From Jaapia argillacea MUCL 33604 (taxonomy: Eukaryota > Basidiomycota > Agaricomycetes > Jaapiales > Jaapiaceae): a DNA stretch of 64,000 bases. The notes under the pieces are model-generated. The model ran no database searches, was not told where the DNA came from, and was given only the letters and a program-made list of their open reading frames with translations. Made by a program: the position numbers and the translations under genes. Within the stretch, counting starts at the first letter, position 1. Each line of letters opens with the position of its first letter. Location: the NCBI GenBank assembly GCA_000697665.1, contig KL197731.1, forward strand, positions 272,563 to 336,562, written 5' to 3'. Below are positions 58,288 through 64,000 of the stretch, one piece after another.

Positions 58288-59984
58288 TCAATCCATCTCC
58301 ATCTCCATCTCCATCCCATCCCACTCTTCACTTTCCTTCCCCTTATCTCGAGCCTCGTCGTCCTCTTCCTCCTCCTTAACGGCACCACCAAATATCCTCC
58401 CTCGACTCCGCGAGCTGAACCCTCCGCCAAACCCAACGTCATCGATATCGATAAACTCGCTACCCTCCTCTTCATCATCACTTCGACTGCCCGAGTGCGA
58501 ACGCAGCGAGGAACTGGGAAGCGACCACCCTCCCGTGCCCTCAGATGTAGTCGATAACACTCCATAGGAATGAGACTGGGAGCGAGAGATGATGGAGGAA
58601 TGGTGGAACGAGGATGACAAGGACGACAAAGACTGGCCATATGGTACGAGAACCGGGGAGCCGTAAGGCTCTGACTTCGTGTTGGGAGTGGGATAACTGA
58701 ATGTGAGGCCCCCATTGAAGGAAGAAGGGACCCCGCTGTCGTGTCCGGATGATGACGACGTGCGGCGATCCGTCTCGATACCAGTCATAGGAGGAGAGCC
58801 AACATCGGTCAGGTCGATACCTGAAGACGGAGCAGTAGGTACTCCAACTAAGCCAGGTCGGATATGGGTAATCCCCCCTGTACCAGAAGTACTCCTAACA
58901 GTATAGTCGTGCAAACGTGGACCGGTGGACGGGGATCGGGTGGATGGTTTCGCAGGCACTGAGCTTGAGATGGGATGCCCGGTATAGGAAGAAGAGGGAG
59001 TTGAAGACACAGACTTGGCCCGAGAAGAGGTTCCATTGACAGCCATATTCGTTGTCGACGGCGGGGGGAGCAAACCTCCAGAAAGGAATGATGGCCAAAG
59101 AGAACGATCTTCGGGTAGCGATGTTCCCCCAGAAGCCGAGGGCGAAAGGTGAGATAGTATAGCCGCTGCCTTTGTGGAATGGATAGTGAATATTCAGATT
59201 AACGACATATAGTGTGAAATTTACCTCCAACAATTGCACTTGTTGATGTTTGCTCAATACAAACTTCGAGGCTTCACGCCACTGTGGTGAATGTTCCCAG
59301 CGGTGTTTGATCAAGCACGACGGGTGGCGGTAAACCTAAATATCAATCAGCTCGTATTCCAAGTGGTAGTCGCTAATAGGTCTAACCTTGGAACAACTCT
59401 CGCATTGGTATAGAGTTCCTCTCTTCTTCCCCGGCTTGCCGCTACTGTTGCTGGTCGGTGCGTCTGTGCTTTGAGTGTCCTGTTCTTCCTTCTCTCCACC
59501 GGCTGGAATAGGAATCGGTGTGGCAGTCGTGGAAGGGGAAGCCTCCAACTTGAAGACGCCCTGTCCCTGACTATGGGGGAGTGAAGCTGGTGGTGGGGCT
59601 CCAGATATTGACAAAGTGGCGAGAGACGAAAGAGCCGCTGCCGCCGTTTGAATCGTCGCTGCACTGTCACACCGGACATAACAAAATTCGTGGGTCAACG
59701 AAAGCGGTGACATCTAACGACTACTGAAAGACGCACGATGGTCTGACAGCTGCATCTCGAGCGTCGCTGAGCCTTCGCCTCGCCTGACCAGTCGAGGACA
59801 ATCTGCGGTGTTGCTTTACATGGCCATTGGTATGGAAACTCCCGTTAACACCAGCAGGAAGGCTGCCGTTCCAACTTCCCTGGCCATTGTAAACGCCCGA
59901 TTGAGGAGCGTTGTTTGCAACAGGGATGGGGGATGCACTGGCAGCCGCTATAGACAGAGATAAGAGGCTGAGCCCCCCACTCAT
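58288..59984 (-). CDS. C2H2-type zinc-finger protein
   Basis: Probable nuclear regulator conserved in Agaricomycotina; function unknown. ATG (complement of 59982-59984) gives MSGGLSLLSLSIAAASASPI, then a basic stretch QHRRLSSTGQARRRLSD. After an intron, AATIQTAAAALSSLATLSIS continues into the finger region GKKRGTLYQCESCSKVYRHP, SCLIKHRWEHSPQWREASKF and VLSKHQQVQLLEAAAILSHL, giving one C2H2 finger followed by a conserved helix. Next come GGTSLPEDRSLWPSFLSGG and a Ser/Thr/Pro-rich low-complexity tail of about 250 residues, ending in acidic EEEEDDEARDKGKESEEW and a Met-Glu repeat (MEMEMEMD). Stop TGA is the complement of 58288-58290. It converges with calpain copy 2 across 380 bp. Confidence 0.85.
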
Positions 59985-61438
59985 ATCAGCCTAAAGCATA
60001 TATGTCAGCATGAATATTGGGGCTCGGGAGGGTGGCCAGTGGCCGAGCCGCGAGGCAGAATACAGAGGTAAGAAAAGGTCCGAATTTTCTACGTGGGACG
60101 TCGTAATCTACAACTTGGACATTAGGTCACCCCATGACCGGAGGGAATGTTAATCCCACCGGATCCCCCCCGACGGATGTGCAGTCCCACTTGGAAGCAG
60201 TGAAATTGTCCAAGACACCATTCACCCGCACCGTGAGTGTGTCCTCCCACCCGAGGAACAACGAGGTCAGGCCAACCATGGATTTATCCCCCCGACAAAA
60301 CCCATGAATGCTGGGCACTGCTTGGACCGTCAAGGAGGACAGTTGAGCGGTTATAACCTCCAACCATCGCCAACGACTCAAATTCCAAAAAATATCTTTC
60401 TTCTCATCGACCCCTGCTTTAATCCCAGGAATTTGATGACATACCTGCGAGGTTGTAGAGTCAGCCATGTAAAGTGACTGAGTTTGTCGACGACGGTTTC
60501 GACGGCGGCGTCAACGACGAGGAGAGTAAAGGATACAACAGAAAATCAGAGATGTAGAAAACTAGAGTACAAAGTTGTACATGGTCAGAGTGGAAACGCA
60601 GAGTCACAAAAGCATCGAATTGGGGGCACTTCCCAAATTTTGAAAGTCCGCCCACTGCAGTACGATTACCGCTTTTGGTGTTGTACTGGTATTCTCATCC
60701 ATGGTCAGGTTCCGTCGTTCTCCCGCTAGTCCGCTGCCGCACATTCTAGAGTCAGGATAATATTGTAAGCCTACATGTAGTCCTGCAAGGTACCTGATGA
60801 TTTATCTTGATCCTATCGCAGGTCACCCAAGATCACTGGGCGTTTGGACCCCTTTTCATCGAGAAACCCCGTTGACATCCTGGCTCAGCATTACTGCGTA
60901 TGCATCACACCTGAACCTGAACGACGGGGTTAAGTAATGTCGCTCACCCGCCTTGAACTCGGCTGAAGAAATTGGTGTGGAGACTCTCCATCAGTGGTTC
61001 CACCTGCCCATTTGGCCAGAGCATCCACTCTACTGGTCCTGGTTGGCCATTAGAGCGTTGACTGAAGGTGTTGTCTTCATTACGACGCCCCTCTCCTCTC
61101 TCTCGGCTTTGCCCCAAGATAGCAAGGTGGAACCTCATGTGCGCCTTTTCTTGGAACTCTCATAAGCTTTTGGCGTTGGCCTCGTGACGCAGCCCAACCG
61201 TAATCAGGTTGACGAGCGCCACGAGGCATTCTAGCTCAAGACGTGATAATTGCGAGTTCTTCCTTGGTTCTTCCCTTGACATCGACTTGCGAGGACGTTA
61301 TGATTCTGGATTCCGACTTCGATCGACTAGAAGACACAATGCAATCCTACGGATACACTCATACAGACAAATCAACGACAGACTCGACCCCCATATTCAT
61401 ACACTTCAGATTCGTGTCAAATGCTCTCCATCTCGATC
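59985..61438. other. Intergenic region with one unassigned 113-codon frame
   Basis: About 1.45 kb upstream of the C2H2 gene. The minus frame 60127-60468 (ATG start, MADSTTSQVCHQIPGIKAGV to TSVGGDPVGLTFPPVMG) has reasonable composition but no family. It could be a small gene. The rest, 60480-61430, shows nothing supportable. Confidence 0.35.
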
Positions 61439-62031
61439 TCAAGAGATAGTGATCTTCTTCGGGGCCTGGTCAGGAGTCGTCTTGGGGAACGACACACTCA
61501 ACACCCCATTCTCCATGGACGCCTTGATCTCCTCAGGCTACGACGATCAACCATGGTCAGCACACACTCAATCGAGGCACAGGAGAAAATATCGACCCAC
61601 CTTGACACCCTGAGGCAATCCAATAGTCCTCGAGAACTTTCCATACCTCCTCTCCCTGACAGAATAGCCATTCTCATCCCTGTCGGACGAGACGTTACTC
61701 TCGCCGGAAACAGTCAAGAGGTTGTTGTGCACGTCAATCTGCACGTCCTCTTTCTTGAGGCCGGGCAACTCGAACGTGGCGGTGACGACGTTGGACTCAT
61801 CGTCATGGTGAAGGTCCATACTGTAAACCCATACACTCGTCAGCCTGGATGTTTTGAAGTCGAGGAGTTCAAAGCTTACCTTGGCCTCATGGATGTGGAC
61901 CTACCAGTGTTTGCACGAGCAACTTGTCGGTTGTTGTTGTTTCCCTCCGTGCGAGCGTTGAACGCTTCGTCGAATAGGCGGTCGAACTCGGAGAGGGAGA
62001 AGAATGGATCGTAGAAACGTGAGAGAGACAT
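61439..62031 (-). CDS. Small heat-shock protein, Hsp20/alpha-crystallin family
   Basis: ATP-independent holdase chaperone. ATG (complement of 62029-62031) gives MSLSRFYDPFFSLSEFDRLF, a typical Hsp20 N-terminus, then an Arg/Asn-rich stretch to STSMRPS. The alpha-crystallin domain spans MDLHHDDESNVVTATFELPG, LKKEDVQIDVHNNLLTVSGE, ERRYGKFSRTIGLPQGVK and PEEIKASMENGVLSVSFPKT, with the conserved A-x-x-x-n-GVL motif. The tail ends APKKITIS, containing the family I-x-I motif. Two introns, one after MRP (acceptor ttacag) and one after QGVK (acceptor gtcgtag). Stop TGA is the complement of 61439-61441. Length is about 155 residues, normal for the family. The promoter has heat-shock elements and a TATA box. 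Confidence 0.93.
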
Positions 62032-62130
62032 CGTGCTACGAGTCAAGTAGATGATTGCTTGAAAGTTGAAGATCAGATGTTGTAGGTGCTTATGTTCGCT
62101 TTGGTGGAGGACACACAGATGAAGACACGC

Positions 62131-62140
62131 CTATATATAC
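62131..62140 (-). promoter_or_regulatory. TATA box of the Hsp20 gene
   Basis: The minus strand reads GTATATATAG about 100 nt upstream of the Hsp20 ATG and just downstream of the heat-shock elements, the usual order. Confidence 0.65.
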
Positions 62141-62158
62141 CTTTTGGCCAGAGCAATC

Positions 62159-62171
62159 GAAATTTCTGGAA
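62159..62171. promoter_or_regulatory. Heat-shock element (three perfect units)
   Basis: GAAATTTCTGGAA matches the consensus GAAnnTTCnnGAA exactly, 128 nt upstream of the Hsp20 ATG. It is the expected binding site of trimeric heat-shock factor. Confidence 0.8.
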
Positions 62172-62210
62172 AAGTGAGGTCAGTGAGCGATCGTTGTCCC
62201 GACCCCATAT

Positions 62211-62231
62211 TTCGAACTTGGTAGAATTTTC
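62211..62231. promoter_or_regulatory. Second heat-shock element
   Basis: TTCGAA at 62211-62216 and GAATTTTC at 62224-62231 give further GAA/TTC half-sites, with GAAnnTTC in the second. It is weaker than the element at 62159 but in the same promoter. Confidence 0.55.
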
Positions 62232-62601
62232 TAGTCTCGTCGTGACGAAATACCATATCCATACATAAGGGACGCGAGACTTCAGACGGGAGTTTCTTTA
62301 CCAACTATTCTCCTTCAGAATGCCTAGTCCAACCACTGTGGTTGGTCCCGTATGGACGGTGGACGTTCAGCAACAAGAAGGAGGAGTTTGGCGTTGAGTG
62401 CCCAATACGGAAAATCATAAACAATAGTAAACATATGACGTCACAAGCAAAGTACCGTGTACCGTAACCAACATATATACGGAGTAGACACCAACACCAT
62501 TGAACAACTAGCGCAATAAAATACCATAAGTCCGACTGCAATACACCTTAGCACATGGATGACATCCCAGTCCACCACCCAATGCAAATAACCTATTGAG
62601 T

Positions 62602-63384
62602 CTATTGAGTCTTGCCTTGTTTCTTCTTGTTCACAACTTTGCTTTCAACACGTAGCGCATCAGCAATGTCATGCCCTAAACGCCATACGATGAAGCTTGG
62701 CACCACGATCCACAGGCTGCATTGGTGACGAGTCAATCAGAAAAAACGAAATCGAGAAAGCGACAAGACGAACCCGTTAGGGATGATCCAATATACGATA
62801 AGATCCTTGAGTGTGTTATGACCCACGGCACAATACCCGCAGTAATACTCCTGTGCCCAGTACAGAACCGTCTTCGAAAGGGTCATGGTAGCACTGGCAA
62901 AGCCGACGACTGGGGCGACAGGAGAGCCGAGCACGTGAAGGAGGTACAGGTATACGAGGTTCATGAAGGTCTCGATGACGTTCAGCAACGCTGAAAAGCA
63001 CAGATATGAGCCATGGAAGGTAACTAGCCTTTCTTCAGGGAGGGCTCACATTGGGCATTCGTGAACCCATCGCCGCTCTCCAACGCTTTCAGGCCATAGA
63101 CCTGGAAAGATAAAATTCTCAGCTCATATCCTCATCCCCACAGTTTGACTGCAATGCGACCCACAAAGTCAATATTCTGGTAAATCGCGTACGGGGACCA
63201 TATCCAATGGAGGTCGCCTCCAAACATCGAGCGGGGACTTCCCATGGTCAAAATGTCAGCCTCCACACACCTCCGACATGGGGCACGAAACATACCGCAT
63301 GAAGCAATATCCGACATCCCACATGATGACCGGCGTGGTCAATAAAAACCAAAGGGATATCCAGGCATACGATTTTGGCGCCAT
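62602..63384 (-). CDS. EXPERA-domain (emopamil-binding-protein-like) membrane protein
   Basis: Four-helix membrane protein of the EXPERA/EBP-like group, which includes sterol delta8-delta7 isomerase; the enzyme activity of this fungal branch is unknown. ATG (complement of 63382-63384) gives MAPKSYAWISLWFLLTTPVI, then MWDVGYCFMRPRSMFGGDLH after an intron. WIWSPYAIYQNIDFVYGLKA and GFTNAQSLLNVIETFMNLVY follow, then LYLLHVLGSPVAPVVGFASA, TVLYWAQEYYCGYCAVGHNT and YWIIPNGLWIVVPSFIVWRL. The tail is basic (NKKKQGKTQ), possibly an ER-retention type. Stop TAG is the complement of 62602-62604. At least three introns. Function by analogy only. Confidence 0.8.
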
Positions 63385-64000
63385 CTCTAATGGTGGAGTA
63401 GTACAAGGTGTTCGTCGACAAGGAAAACGGGGTGAGAGAAAAGTGGTGCCATGAGAACCGCAGGCAATTCGACGCGAATAGGATTTAGCTCACTGCCGGA
63501 TCGTTTGTGACCATCGTGACCAAACCAGCCAGTCACCGTTGTCACCGTGGAGGACTTTGCTCTGTAATCTTCCTCTCCGCTGACATGTACTTCGTTAGGC
63601 TCCGTTGTCAACGACGAGGAATTGGGAGGCGCCAAGTCCAAGTAATACCCCCACGTTGGATTCTCTCCTTCTCTGGATAATCTTCGTCGCCATTCAAGCC
63701 CCGCGCGATCCTGTCCTGCAGGTCTTGCATCAAAACCTTGAAATTGGTCGGAATGTGCGGCGGAGAAAATTGGGAAGAGCATCGTCGAAGTTTGGTCGGG
63801 TAATCAAAGGTGAGTGTGGTCAATTGAGAATGGGATTCTGTGGCATAACCCTGATGTTGCTGTAGTGACATTATTGTTTGAGCACCGAAGCAATGAGGTG
63901 AATGCAGGGACACGAGGCTTCGTGAAGGGACATCAGCCAACCACGTCTTTGTTTAGCCACAACATACACGCCTGTGGGACGTGGGTCGTTTGGTGAAGGG
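63385..64000. other. Window edge, unassigned minus-strand frames
   Basis: Two overlapping minus frames (63387-63782 and 63608-63940) are open. The second includes TNFKVLMQDLQDRIARGLNG, which looks helical and could be an exon of a gene running off the right end. Neither is recognised. Confidence 0.25.

Noticed and set aside
60820-60940. Possible 5S rRNA-like sequence
   Set aside because: Short look-alike words only; the conserved internal control region and flanking stems are absent.
1-64000. Retroelement, virus-derived or DNA-transposon copies
   Set aside because: No reverse transcriptase, integrase, capsid or transposase likeness and no clear terminal repeats were seen; the repeat arrays lack element-like ends.

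Overview
This is nuclear DNA from a basidiomycete fungus, most likely an Agaricomycete. Nearly every gene is cut by GT-AG introns of about 50-65 bp. The families are typical of that group: a DUF6534 seven-helix protein, a YOR1-like ABC transporter, fungal F-box proteins, Atg12, Atg27 and a bestrophin-like channel. Base composition is close to balanced. I could not fix the genus from sequence alone. No viral, LTR, LINE or transposase coding sequence was recognised.

Layout. 1-6450 (+): the 3' part of a full-size ABCC/YOR1-type exporter that starts before the window. 6696-7649 (+): an Apd1/Aim32-type thioredoxin-like [2Fe-2S] protein. 7685-9984 (-): a secreted six-hairpin glycosidase-like protein. 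11202-13552 (+): a DUF6534 membrane protein. 13926-15361 (-): Atg27. 16173-18350 (-): a bestrophin-family channel. 19931-21600 (-): F-box protein copy 1. 22175-25750 (-): calpain copy 1. About 26960-28500: a degenerate ~330-bp tandem array. 28842-31256 (+): DPH2. 31389-38948 (+): glycyl-tRNA synthetase, with a 3.7-kb repeat-filled intron. 41277-41983 (+): a possible small tail-anchored protein. 44656-46202 (+): F-box/propeller-like protein. 46636-48597 (+): NYN-domain protein. 50455-51229 (+): Atg12. 52352-54015 (-): F-box copy 2. 54491-57907 (+): calpain copy 2. 58288-59984 (-): C2H2 zinc-finger protein. 61439-62031 (-): Hsp20 with heat-shock elements. 62602-63384 (-): EXPERA-domain membrane protein.

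Most neighbours are ordinary housekeeping genes with no evident joint pathway. The most notable structure is a duplicated pair: an F-box gene beside a calpain that carries a ZZ-like zinc finger occurs twice, about 30 kb apart, with the calpain inverted relative to the F-box gene in the second copy. Each F-box copy carries a different defect: copy 1 has GTG where copy 2 has the start ATG, and copy 2 has lost the intron acceptor AG that copy 1 keeps. Both calpains keep Cys, His and Asn of the catalytic triad.

The second notable structure is the glycyl-tRNA synthetase gene. Its 5' introns are of ordinary size, but its 3' half has five oversized introns (3735, 288, 306, 344 and 518 bp). The largest holds a decayed array of long direct repeats. 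The gene also has two in-frame ATGs, the upstream one giving a mitochondrial-type presequence, so one gene probably supplies both compartments.

Coordinates of multi-exon genes are outer limits of the coding sequence. Exon joins were read by eye from splice signals, phase and family conservation and have not been checked against transcripts.
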